From Siphonodentalium dalli (Eukaryota > Mollusca > Scaphopoda > Gadilida > Siphonodentaliidae), in the NCBI GenBank assembly GCA_032622095.1, contig CP136069.1, positions 160,073,043-160,137,042 on the forward strand: DNA of 64,000 nt. Direction: 5' to 3'. This document shows, in pieces, positions 45,260 through 54,957 of this stretch. Under the pieces are notes generated by a model. The model searched no databases and was not told the origin of the DNA. It saw nothing but the letters and a program-made list of their open reading frames with translations. The position numbers were made by a program, and so were the translations under genes. How positions within the stretch are numbered: position 1 is the stretch's first letter; every line of letters starts with the position of its first letter.

Positions 45260-45580
45260 CACATTTAATAAGGGGATACTCTGCAATGCACGTGTTGATA
45301 TTAAACTGTCGTTTTCGGGATACTAGTTTGGAATTTGTTTCTAGGAATGCTTTGTCATTTGGTATCAGTTTCTTATTGCATCAATCAAGAAATTTGGTCG
45401 TCTCATTTTTTTATGACCGTTTTAAAAAGAAACAGGGACTTATTATGTTATTGGTCCGTCCATCCGTCTGTTCATCTGTCCATCCGTCTGTCAGCCATTC
45501 GCTTTTTTCATATCCGGATGATAATTTTTGTAAGTCTGAACTAAGTGAAATGAAATTTAACTAACCCCAATATACAGTTC
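45260..45580. other. Intron-like, with (CCATCCGTCTGT)n patch
   Basis: GTCCGTCCATCCGTCTGTTC and following bases at about 45452-45490 are a short simple repeat, the type often found at one end of invertebrate dispersed repeats. Overlapping frames are not supported. Confidence 0.45.
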
Positions 45581-45695
45581 AAGAGCATCGCACAGGTGTG
45601 GCAAAATACACTTGTGGTAAAAAAAATTACCCAGAGTTATGACCTTTTGTTGGAATTACCACAAGTGTATTTTGCCACACCTGAGCGATGCTCTT
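45581..45695. repeat. Foldback, 40-bp arms
   Basis: AAGAGCATCGCACAGGTGTG and GCAAAATACACTTGTGGTAA pair with TTACCACAAGTGTATTTTGC and CACACCTGAGCGATGCTCTT around a 35-base loop. There is one copy only, and no TTAA or TA flank. Confidence 0.8.
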
Positions 45696-45789
45696 ACTAA
45701 AGTAGCTACCTAAATTTAACAACTGTAAACACAATTAACTTACCTTTTCCTACAATCAAGAGAGCTCAACTTGACTATGGCTGTAACTA

Positions 45790-46440
45790 GCCTTTTCTCT
45801 GTGCCATAAGCATTTGCTTTACATACACCCTGATGTGCCTTATGAATGACCATAGAATCTTGGACTCATGCCTGTCATGATACTAATTACTCTCACTGGA
45901 CCCACCTAATACCTTAATTACTTCCGACTGATGGTGCTAGCATGCCTTTCAAGATACAATCTCGGTCTATTTTACCTGTGTTGCAGGTGATATATACTAA
46001 ATGACAGTGCTAGCATGCCTTTCATGATACAATCTCTGACTGTTATACCTGTGCTGCAGGTGATATATACTACCTGACGGTGCTAGCATGCCTTTCATGT
46101 TACCTGTGTTGCAGGTGATATATACTACCTGACAGTGCTAGCATGCCTTTCATGATACCTGTGTTGCAGGTGATATATACTAAATGGTGGATATAGCATG
46201 CCTTTCATGATACCTGTGTTACAGGTGATATATACTATCTGATAGTGCTAGCATGCCTTTCATGATACTAATTACTGTCACTGGACCCACCTAATACCTT
46301 AATTACCTCAAACTACCTCAAAAGCTACCTGCCATCACATAACCTGTAACAACTTTTAATTTTGGTCATTCACATCATGCTGGGAGAGGGCTGTTAATAA
46401 ATAATGAGGACAGTTAGATCTTTTGTATGTGATGCAACTG
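45790..46440 (+). repeat. Segmental duplication, copy 1, containing a 70-bp minisatellite
   Basis: GCTTTACATACACCCTGATG, CTTATGAATGACCATAGAAT and CACTGGACCCACCTAATACC match 46990-47290. Between 45930 and 46275 lie five units with GTGCTAGCATGCCTTTCATG, TTACCTGTGTTGCAGGTGAT and ATATACTACCTGACAG. CACCTGCAACACAGG-type motifs give each unit a small hairpin. The second segment holds only one unit. Confidence 0.8.
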
Positions 46441-46989
46441 TATAGTATAGATTGTTGTCAAGAAAAAAAATATTTGACTGTTTACTGTTAAGAAAAAACA
46501 TAATTTACTGTCGTGAAAGAAAACTGTCCTCCTGTGTCTCAGGGTTATTTGGTCTTGAATATAAACATTAATTTCAGTTCATACCACATGTATCAAGTTT
46601 TACCCTTCGCAATGTGCAACCTCATTATGTAAAGACAATGCCCTAAATTACTAGGTAATTCCAACTGAACAACTTGGTATATGTAACTTCATACTTTTGA
46701 AAATATGAAGTGAATGTCAGGTTTTCTGTTCTTACACTGAATGATAACTGTTGTTTCTCAGTATGCTGGTTTTGGAATTTGTATATTGGGATGTATTATT
46801 GTACTGGGTCATAGGGTATGGGTCTTTTCTTGCTTAAATTGAGTATTTTGTCATTTCAGGTTTATACTGAAGTAGTGACTATATAATAGACCACTGTGAA
46901 GGCAATCAAGTTTAATCAACTTACCTTCATATAGAATTGAATGTGGTGATCAAGTATATTGATGAACTTTACCATGTAACTAGCCTTGT
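46441..46989. other. Intron-like sequence
   Basis: Repeated TTTACTGT and AAGAAAAAA motifs near 46460-46520. No gene is seen. Confidence 0.4.
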
Positions 46990-47290
46990 CACCACGACAT
47001 TATGACTTAAGCATTGTTGCTTTGCATACACCCTGATGTGCCTTATGAATGACCATAGAATCTGGGACTGTTATACCTGTGTTGCAGGTGATATATACTA
47101 CCTGACATTTCTAGCATACTTTTCATGATACTAATTACTGTCACACACCTAATACCTTAACTACCTCAAACTACCTCAACAGTTATACCTGCCATCACAA
47201 TACCTGTAAAGTCTTTTAATTTTGGTCATTTACATCATGCTGGGAGATAATCATCATAATGACCTGGACAGTAAGATCTTTTGTATGCGA
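46990..47290 (+). repeat. Segmental duplication, copy 2 (one minisatellite unit)
   Basis: Same order of landmarks as 45790-46440, ending TGCTGGGAGA and AGATCTTTTGTATG, but with a single GTGTTGCAGGTGATATATAC unit. This suggests the minisatellite expanded after duplication in copy 1, or contracted here. Confidence 0.75.
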
Positions 47291-47307
47291 TACTGCTAAG
47301 TATCAAG

Positions 47308-47321
47308 GTCACCAGGGGGTC
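47308..47321 (+). promoter_or_regulatory. CTCF-like core motif
   Basis: CACCAGGGGG at 47310-47319 matches the core of the CTCF consensus (CCACNAGGGGGCGC), but the following bases are TCTT instead of the usual GC-rich end. See also 48275-48286 in the opposite orientation. Confidence 0.25.
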
Positions 47322-47804
47322 TTGTTTTGGCACGAGTCGAACAATAAAATTGAATCATATATCTCAAAATGACCATTGCATCGCACTATCTGTTGAATAT
47401 ATTGTGTGACATGTTTCTTTAGATTTAATTGTTCCTGGGTATATGCATGCCGTCCTCGATAAAAGGCTGTTATGCTGCAGAAAAAAAAAAATAATTTCAA
47501 GGGCTGCTACATGTATTACACGTGGTAATGAGAAAACACATATGCTGAAAAATTTCTAATAAACTTCATGTAGATTTGAAACATAATGTTGGCCTCCTTG
47601 TTCTTCTGGAGAAATTCTAATAATTTTTTATAGAGGGGAACCGTAAGCCATGGAAAAATGGGCACAGCTTTCAGAAAGGGTACTTTTCAGTCAGAAGTAT
47701 TGACATAAATGCCGAAATGGCGAAACTTTTGTAATCATGGATTATTCTAAAGCAATAATCAAGACCAAACTCATATTAAACTACTGAAATGGATGTAGCT
47801 AAAC
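47322..47804. other. Intron-like sequence
   Basis: No feature is seen. An A-run lies at about 47479. Confidence 0.4.
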
Positions 47805-48021
47805 TACAGTAATGCCCTAAATAATCGACTCCTTAACCACAGCAGAATAATGGGTAATTTTTCAGGATTTAGTCGGAAATATAGCTTGTTGCCATTCATA
47901 AGAAAGCTCTCAGTGAGAGCTTTCCGATGAATGGCAACAAGCCATATTTCCTACTAAATCCTGAAAAATTACCCAAAATTCTTCTGTGGTTAAGGAGTTG
48001 ATTATTTAAGGCATTACTGTA
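47805..48021. mobile_element. Palindromic Tc1/mariner-like MITE, copy T4
   Basis: TA-CAGTAATGCCCTAAATAA to AGGCATTACTG-TA, with a centre CTCTCAGTGAGAG. Arms are near-perfect. Confidence 0.85.
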
Positions 48022-48051
48022 CTTTCTCTTGGGACAATATAACAATGCTTT

Positions 48052-48215
48052 TTAAAACTTTCATGACTAGAACTTCCTGAAATTTTGCGAAAACCATGTG
48101 CCATATGCAACTTCCACTGCTCCATATATATAGGGGAACTTGCATATATAAGAGAATGCACTGGTACAGGATCTTTAATGCTGCACCCATGTAGTTCCCA
48201 TCATGAAAGGGTTAA
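48052..48215 (+). mobile_element. Hairpin TTAA MITE (P3), decayed
   Basis: TTAA at 48052-48055 and 48212-48215. The left interior CATGACTAGAACTTCCTG, the remnant GCATATATAAGAGAATGCAC, and the right GCTGCACCCATGTAGTTCCC are of the same type as 38535-38779 and 60428-60672. One of the two hairpins is missing. Confidence 0.7.
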
Positions 48216-48274
48216 CTGACATGAGCCATGAGGTATCATGCCACTTACGAATAATGAAAGGGTACTTTGTGCCC

Positions 48275-48286
48275 GCCCCCTGGTGG
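48275..48286 (-). promoter_or_regulatory. CTCF-like core motif
   Basis: GCCCCCTGGTGG is an exact match to the core of the reverse CTCF consensus (AGCGCCCCCTGGTGG), in a CpG-poor region where a GC-rich 20-mer is rare. It faces the candidate at 47310 from 960 bases away. CTCF is conserved across bilaterians. Sequence match only. Confidence 0.35.
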
Positions 48287-48299
48287 AGGGCAGGACAGC

Positions 48300-49492
48300 C
48301 TGTTGTCCCCCCCCACCCGCTCTCTAACAGTCCATATTTATTCTTTAACTAGGATATTGCCTGTCATAAATGACGGGTGACAAACATGACATGCAGACAA
48401 ATTATTGTCACCGCTGCACCCCTGATAAAGAAAGCCAGCAAATGGGGGGCGGAGTTTGTCCGGAATTTGGCTTTGGTGCATTGTAATGATAGATGCCGCT
48501 GAAAACACATTCATCTTCAGGGAAACGCATTATATCAATGAAAATATCACTTGATAATCTTTGGGAAACACGTTATATAAATGTCATACTACCCGTCAAA
48601 GGGCTAAACCCATCATATGTCTTTAAATATCACAGTTTAATTGTAGAATGATTCATTTAAAGTTCATGTACTAGAATTGTGAATAAAAATAAAAACTTTG
48701 CAACAAGTGCGCCATAGGAGGAGTCCACCACTTTTGATGTAATGAGCACACTTGATAAGTAATTAAGCTAATGAGTCTGTGCTCCCACTGGCTGACCCCT
48801 AAGGTCACTGAGAACATTGATCACATCTTTTTGTAGGTGTTTTCCCAGGTATAAGTTTGACACCTGAGGCACATAAAATCCCATTGTATCTTACTCTCAC
48901 TACTGTTACAATGTATTAATATGATTACCCCCCTCTCAAGCAGCAATATGTTCTCACTGTGAATTCCTTTTGGAAAGAAGTTTATTCAATTATTAAAATG
49001 CCTGAAGCAAGTTAAAATTTCTCTTGATGAATTTGAGTAACTGGTTACTTCTAATGAAGCACTGTATTGATACCTTTGATCCATTTTGAGTAATATATAT
49101 CATGGTTATTATATAGGTGTTGATCCTCCAGGGGTATTATGCTATTAAACCCTTAACTTTGATGAGGCATTTTACAAGTTTTGAGAACACATGAGAAAAT
49201 ATTTTGATATTCTTTCTAATCCCCTTTATCCCCATTCATGTATTAAACTTATATGTAGGAAGCAGGTTAAATTTCTGAACTATTATATGCTGACTAACTG
49301 TTTGAGCCACATACATTCTCATTTAGTTTATCCCTTCAGTTGATATTTGGATTACACCTGCTGCCTCGTGTTCTAGGTATGTTAATTCAGGCTGACCTTC
49401 ATTCTCCCTTCCTGGGGTATCTGGTGGCTCAGATGGTTAGATGCATGGTGCATTAGGCCAACATTAAACCATCTAAATCTGGATTGAATGAA
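48300..49492. other. Intron-like, with a tRNA A-box-like patch
   Basis: One CpG in 48901-49500. About 49427-49446, GTGGCTCAGATGGTTAGATG, resembles a tRNA A-box; a B-box (GGTTCGANTCC) is not evident downstream (best is GGATTGAATG at about 49480). Perhaps a decayed tRNA-derived SINE. Confidence 0.35.
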
Positions 49493-49757
49493 TTAACCCT
49501 TTCGTGACGGGAGCTGCACTGGTGCAGAAGATCCTGTGCCAGTGCATTCTCTTATATATGCAAGTGTCCCATTAAGGGAGCCTCGTATATATAAGAGAAT
49601 GCATTGGCTTATAATATCAAGGTAAGTGTTGTTGGGCCAATGTATTCTCTTATATATGTATATATGCAAGGCTCGCTATGGGAGACTCGCATATATAAGA
49701 GAATACATTTGCACAAGTTTTTGCAAAATTCAGGAATCTCCAGTCATGAAATGGTTA
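49493..49757 (+). mobile_element. Hairpin TTAA MITE (P3), two hairpins
   Basis: TTAA-CCCTTTCGTGACGGGAG to CAGTCATGAAATGG-TTAT (right TTAA mutated). The two hairpins GTGCATTCTCTTATATATGC/ATATATAAGAGAATGCATTG and ATGTATTCTCTTATATATG/CATATATAAGAGAATACATT are complete, the second with an extra TATATG insertion. Confidence 0.8.
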
Positions 49758-50055
49758 TGTGCGAAATTGTGATCAGCACAAAGGGAATGTATTAACCTGA
49801 TTCGTGTATCTGGGTGAGATTTTAGCTTACTTTTCAGGGGTCCGGTTTCTGGTGAAATTAGTTCTCTGCGCAATCTTTCCTCCACCCATAAAACTGGCAT
49901 TGTGAATTGGCCTAAGGACTCAAATGATGATAAACCGAACCAAACCCACCCTCCCCCAATCGTGATTAATATTCTCAACCATTCATGTAATAAATTTTAT
50001 TCTGGAGACAAGAGTTGGGAAGTAACTAGTGTAAAGAGTAAAGACCAATAGCTGA
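49758..50055. other. Short intron-like stretch
   Basis: Nothing is recognised. Confidence 0.4.
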
Positions 50056-50470
50056 ATGCTTTAGGTCCCCAGAGGGTGAATTAGTGACGCTATCCCACAC
50101 AGTTGGCTAGCATCACCAAATTCACCCTCTAGGGACCTCATTCTGCATGGCCTCATCTGCTATGGGAGACAGATTGAAGTTCCCAAATGGTGAATATTTT
50201 GATGCACACCATTGGGACCCTCAATAATGCAATGTGTTGTCTGTCAATTTTGGGATATAGAGAAACTAAACTAAAAAAGAAATAGAATCTTTGTGAAGAA
50301 GTTTCTATAGAAATTTGATAATAAAGATACTTTTCAGAAAAGATGAGGTCTAAGCAGAATGAAGTCCCCAGAGGGTGAATTTAGTGATGCTTGCCCGCTA
50401 TGCGGGATAGCATCACTAAATTCACCCTCTGGAGACCTCATTCTGTAAATGACAGGCACCTTTTTCTCAA
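50056..50470 (+). mobile_element. hAT-like double-hairpin MITE, copy F7
   Basis: The left end is truncated at AATGCTTTAGGTCCCCAGAG. The left hairpin (GTGACGCTATCCCACACAGT), core type 1 (AAGAAATAGAATCTTTGTGA) and right hairpin (GATGCTTGCCCGCTATGCGG) follow, closing at GACAGGCACC. Confidence 0.75.
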
Positions 50471-50819
50471 CATACTTATGGATTTCCTGGGGTAGATAAA
50501 TTCAAATTTAGACAGGGCACTGAGGTCACTTATGATAATCAAACTGAAATTTAAATTCCGATGCTTTTGTTATTAAACCATGAGGATGTCCATTGAAAAC
50601 TCATCCAACATTTCCACTCAAACAAATTAGCCCATTTTATTTAATGAAAAAAGCTTGAATGGACATTCAAATATATTTTATATGCAAAATTCATGTTTTT
50701 GTACCGGGCGGGAACAAAAAGATGACTTAAATCTTGAAGTGGTTTTATGTCATTCTAAAAGGTGTATTGTCCCCCGTTTTCACTAATTGTGTTCAATGAC
50801 CCATGATTTCATGGTGGTT
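50471..50819. other. Intron-like sequence
   Basis: No feature is seen. Confidence 0.4.
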
Positions 50820-51290
50820 GCTTTCACGCGAGTTGAACATGTGCCAGCGTCACATAAGAGTGTGCTTCATCCTCGTTGTCTATGACGCTTGGTTAAGCTT
50901 GATCTATTTTAGACTCCCATCGTTTTAAAACAAGGCTTTCAGGACACGCTAGGGTCACCTGTTGAATTTTTAAATTTGAAAAGATGAGTTGGCGTCACCT
51001 GTCGCTTGCATCTGCTCTAACTGTCAACAGGTATTCCACCTGTATAGGCACGCGTCTAAAGACACGAGCGGGATCTATTAATCTTTAAAAACTGATTTTC
51101 TATAATTCTTTGTCCTGTGGTCGCTCAGCTATGTCGCTGAAAAGTTTGAATTGCCAAAGCACTTTGTGTGTAGAGAATTCTTACCGGAGTATATTGTGAT
51201 TAAGGAGTGATTTCATACCCCGTAACTCAAGAATAATTAGGGTTTTTACGGAAGAAGAATACAGGATCAAGTGAAGATTTTTCGGGAGAT
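50820..51290 (+). promoter_or_regulatory. CpG-retaining pocket, possible internal promoter
   Basis: About 19 CpG in 470 bases inside an otherwise CpG-poor region. It has TTCACGCGAG, GGCACGCGTCTAAAGACACG and two TCACCTGT boxes, and no repeat match. A possible 5' splice site TTTCTG|GTAATG lies at about 51295. No reading frame of note. It might be an alternative first exon or an unmethylated regulatory element. Confidence 0.35.
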
Positions 51291-51464
51291 TTCTGGTAAT
51301 GATAGCTTTCCTTATTAAATCAATCTTTAATTGTAGTTGTAAAATTAAATTTAAATTTTTGTACCTGATAATTACTTGCAATTATTTCAAAATTGGTTTG
51401 CTCGTTTCTTCTGAGGTAATTCTGAGATTCCTTTCATCTTATTTATAAATCGGAATGCACACTT
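51291..51464. other. Intron-like sequence
   Basis: AT-rich; no feature is seen. Confidence 0.4.
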
Positions 51465-51600
51465 GTCAGTTTTTGAAATTTTCCACGGCAATAAGCAATG
51501 CCGTGGGAAATGCCGTGGCAACATTTGGAATCTAACATGCCACCTCATTCAATTTGCCATGGGACATTTTTCCTGTTTCAAGGGCTGCACTTAGGGCATC
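51465..51600 (+). repeat. Dispersed repeat, pair of 34795-34960
   Basis: TTTTCCACGGCAATAAGCAA, TGCCGTGGGAAATGCCGTGG and GGGACATTTTTCCTGTTTCA. The GCCGTGG words form a small hairpin with CCACGGC. Confidence 0.6.
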
Positions 51601-51789
51601 CTGGAATGCACATAAAGTGCACAGCAAATTAGTGATATGTCCACTTTTCTCATCTTTCGTCTTGCAAAATTCTTGCACTAAACATTGAATTTATTACCCC
51701 GGAGAAATTCCAAAATTGTAAGAGACGCAAAGCAAAATCGCTCATAAATTTACTTAAATTGTGTAATTTTGAGTTGAGACCTTCACCTA

Positions 51790-51960
51790 CACTGAACTAC
51801 ATTTTTAAGGAACAGGTAATAACTAAGAAATATATTACCGACACTGTTTTCTCAATGTTATACATTTCCATGTCACAACATCAAAAAGTTTCCAGGTTTT
51901 GTACTGGTGGAATATGATCTCTACGGGCTTAGTGAGAGTCGGGAGGCATGATCTACCACA
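51790..51960 (+). repeat. Dispersed repeat, pair of 39835-40010
   Basis: TTTAAGGAACAGGTAATAAC, CAATGTTATACATTTCCATG, CCAGGTTTTGTACTGGTGGA and ATATGATCTCTACGGGC correspond to the right half of the 39556-40010 element. Confidence 0.65.
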
Positions 51961-52229
51961 TTTCATGTTTTTAAATTTATTGATGTAATCAGAATGCGAT
52001 CTATAGTAGATTTCATTCTGACAGCAATCAGATATCTGGCTGTGTCATGGCTATAGTTTCTTATTTGAACATTTGAATATATGCTTAAAATACTATTTTA
52101 AATATAAAGAAAGACATTCGAATAGCACCCTGTCTGACAGTCCTTGACCTCAGCCAAAATTATAAAAAGTTGCTTAGTTACTGAATTGTATGAATAAATA
52201 AAACAAAAGGTTGTATCATCAATTTTCAT
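51961..52229. other. Intron-like sequence
   Basis: No feature is seen. Confidence 0.4.
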
Positions 52230-52345
52230 AAGATAAGATAAGATATGTTTTAATGGTCTTTAAGACACAAATTGGTGTAGGACAACCTGCATGTATGGAT
52301 AAAAATAAACAGGAATACATGGTATATACTGGTATATATGTGATA
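52230..52345 (-). mobile_element. Possible LINE/SINE 3' end with (TATCT)n tail
   Basis: ATAAGATAAGATAAGATATG followed by TTTTAATGGTCTTTAAGACA. Read on the minus strand, this is sequence ending in a (TATCT)n tail, the usual 3' end of truncated non-LTR elements. No protein-coding part is present. Confidence 0.4.
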
Positions 52346-52400
52346 TACAAGTAACAGATTAACAGAAATTGTAAAGATGTAGTATATCAAATTATTTGAT

Positions 52401-52460
52401 TTATTACTGGACATAGGTCACCTGCGGAAGGATGTGGTACATCACCACTTCCGCAGTTGA
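52401..52460. repeat. Short hairpin
   Basis: GGTCACCTGCGGAAGGATGTG pairs, with two mismatches, with CACCACTTCCGCAGTTGACC. A single copy of unknown role. Confidence 0.6.
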
Positions 52461-52924
52461 CCAATGCCCAGCATGAGTATGGCGTTTATACAGGGTATGA
52501 GACTGTAAAGGAGTTGTCCGCCACTAACAGGTGACCAAAAACCATCGGGGATAGCATAAGAAAACAGTCCTAAGACCATTTATTTCCATTATGGTCCCCA
52601 ATGGATTCAAGCCACATGAGAGACCGGAACATACCCATACGCTTCCAACCATCACAAACCACTGGATTAAAAATATATTATATGGTCAGTTGAAATTAAA
52701 GTCACGATAGGTGACGGTGAGCTAAACAGCAAATATTCCACTAGAGTTAAAAAACACTGAAGAGATATATCGAATAAAATAGGTGAGAGGGTGTCTTTGA
52801 CTACTGTGTAGGTTCGGTGGCTAGCACCAACTTATCGGAGTGTACCATGGACAGTAAGGTGATGTTATTCCCTTCGACCTGGATGACACCGTGTGATCAC
52901 GTACTACGACACCACAGTCAAAGG
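52461..52924. other. Intron-like sequence
   Basis: The frame at 52817-53101 crosses into the next element and is not supported. 52920-52924 (AAAGG) is the left target duplication. Confidence 0.4.
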
Positions 52925-53788
52925 CAGGGGCGGTTCTACCATCCGGCGCCCTCGGCGCGCGCCCCCCCTATTTTCGCCAGAGCAAGGAATTTTTGCGACG
53001 TGTCCGCGGGCGCCAATTGTCACCGAGCGCCCGAAGTGTCTGCCCTTAATATTGCTAACTTACATGCTTATATATACAACAGTTTACATGTTTTACATTA
53101 ATCTGACTCAAACGTAGAAGTATTTTAACTGTGAATAGATGTAAATCCATGCAAGGGTGAATCCAACATACCGCGATGTGGACGCGCTCTGCGCGTACTA
53201 TTTTCACTATGCAGAGCAAAATAATATACTGTTGACAATTTGTTTCAGGGCCGCGACGGGGCGTCGGAAAATATCTGGCCCGGCGCCAAGTTTTAGGTGC
53301 CCAAAGTTTTTCTATAAATATAGATATAGCAATGCTAACTGTGGTGTCAAATGTCTATTCCATCTATATATACATGTAGCAAAAGAAACGAGACTGCTAC
53401 ACTTTGGGATAAGCCAACACAACGTATAGTCCGACCATTCGATAGTACAGAAGTTTCCAATATATTATGAGGACATATAACTGGGGTGAAAACACAGGAG
53501 CTTTAATCTGCTACCATGCACTGTACGACTCTCCATACAGCATACCGTAATTATGCTGCCCACTCATGTGATATACCTAGTCCTGGTGTAGTAACATCGA
53601 TTGATCCGCGTAACTGAGATTTGTGTTTTATGTGTGCATACTCAGTAGTGTAGTATCCAAAAAAGTTCCCGGGTTCTCGTGTTCTCCCCCGCTCACAACT
53701 TCGCGGCTCGGATGATGCTACGCATCATATATGCCTATATTCCTATATATGGCGCCCCCCCTTTTAAAATTTCCTGGATCCGCCCCTG
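52925..53788. mobile_element. hAT-type non-autonomous transposon, 864 bp
   Basis: Ends CAGGGGCGG and CCGCCCCTG, flanked by AAAGG on both sides (52920-52924, 53789-53793). Subterminal CGGCGCCCTCGGCGCGCGCC and GGCGCCCCCCCTTTTAAAAT. CAGGGGCGG...CCGCCCCTG termini are typical of hAT MITEs; a 5-bp duplication fits the hAT5 group. Frames inside (53157-53429) show no transposase motif. CpG is high, so the insertion is probably recent. Confidence 0.75.
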
Positions 53789-53793
53789 AAAGG

Positions 53794-53989
53794 CTACCCT
53801 CACCCTTGTCATTAAATAAAAGTTATATACAAAGCAAACTCTCCTAAGTGTATCATGAAACTACACAATCACCTACTTTGTTAATAGTACTTATAGATAG
53901 AACTTTCAGATTTGTTATATCTATTAAAATACTCGGAGTGAATAATAATTCATCATTGATAGATACTTAGAAGGCAAAATTTCACCGTC
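53794..53989. other. Short spacer
   Basis: Nothing is recognised. Confidence 0.4.
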
Positions 53990-54305
53990 TTAAATGGGTA
54001 CTGTACTCTAAATCTGACCATTTATGGGACAATCCCCTTTTATACTCAACAGAATATGTGCAACAAATTGAATGAATTGGGATGAGTTCAAAATACACTC
54101 ATTTACTTTATGAACGATGTTAAAAACATGGTACTTATAATGAAAATTAATTTACCAGTCATTAATGTTTTTTACATCATTCATAGAGCACAGGAGTGTA
54201 TTTTGCACTCATCCATATGGCTCAAAATCATTCATTTGTTGCATATATTCTGTTGAGTATAAAATGGGATTGTCCCATAAATTTAAGTGTGCAGTACCCC
54301 TTTAA
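53990..54305. mobile_element. TTAA-flanked palindromic MITE (316 bp), GGGTACTGTAC ends
   Basis: TTAA-ATGGGTACTGTACTCT to GTGCAGTACCCCT-TTAA. The arms pair GGGACAATCCCCTTTTATAC with TATAAAATGGGATTGTCCC and AAAATACACTCATTTACTTT-like sequence around the centre. Its termini resemble those of the 590-bp family (AGGGGTACTGTACGCCA), so the two are probably mobilised by the same source. Confidence 0.8.
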
Positions 54306-54473
54306 AGGTACTGTCCTCTTTCAATTGATATTTCACATGTTTCATGCCATCTAGTGAAGCATTAAGAAGGCAGGGACCAGTCTACAGGTTAGAAATTGAT
54401 AGAAGTATAAATTCTCCATAGTTGTTGATTAGTGAGAAGTAGTATATTAGTATAGCACCCCACACCAACCTGA
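54306..54473. other. Short spacer
   Basis: AGGTACTGTCCTCTTTCA right after the element's TTAA resembles another TTAA-MITE left end, but no right end is found. Confidence 0.4.
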
Positions 54474-54481
54474 TCCAGCAG

Positions 54482-54949
54482 CAAGTCTGTAAATATGGTG
54501 TCTGACATTTGCAGAATGAGGTCCCCAGAGGGTGAATTTACATTTAGTGATGCTATCCTGCTCGGTGAGCTAGCATGACCAAATTTACCCTCTGGGAACC
54601 TCATTCTGTTAGGCCTCAACTGCTGTGGGAGACCTAGGATCAGGTTGAAGTTCCCCAGTTGAAGTTGGTGTGATGTTCACCTATTGGTCACCTCGATTAT
54701 GCATTTCATCTTCTGCAAATTAGGGGATTTAGAAACTGAACAGAAGGGAAAAGCAATTAAAACCAATGTTAATCTGATGCTAAGTATCTATATCTATATC
54801 TACTTCCCACCCAGAAGATGAGGCCTAACCTGAATGAGGTCCCTAAATGGTGAATTTGGTGATACTAGCCCACTGTGCGGATAGCGTCACCAAATTCACC
54901 CTATGGGGACATCATTCTGCAAATGTCAGTTAGCATATTTCCAGGCCTG
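54482..54949 (+). mobile_element. hAT-like double-hairpin MITE, copy F6
   Basis: Begins CAAGTCTGTAAATATGGTGT and ends ATTTCCAGGCCTG, flanked by perfect TCCAGCAG duplications (54474-54481, 54950-54957). Core type 2 (GGGAGACCTAGGATCAGGTT). This is the clearest evidence for the family's target-site length. Confidence 0.9.
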
Positions 54950-54957
54950 TCCAGCAG

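Noticed and set aside
49427-49490. tRNA gene or tRNA-derived SINE
   Set aside because: Only an A-box-like GTGGCTCAGATGGTTAG is present; the B-box is too weak and no second copy is in the window.
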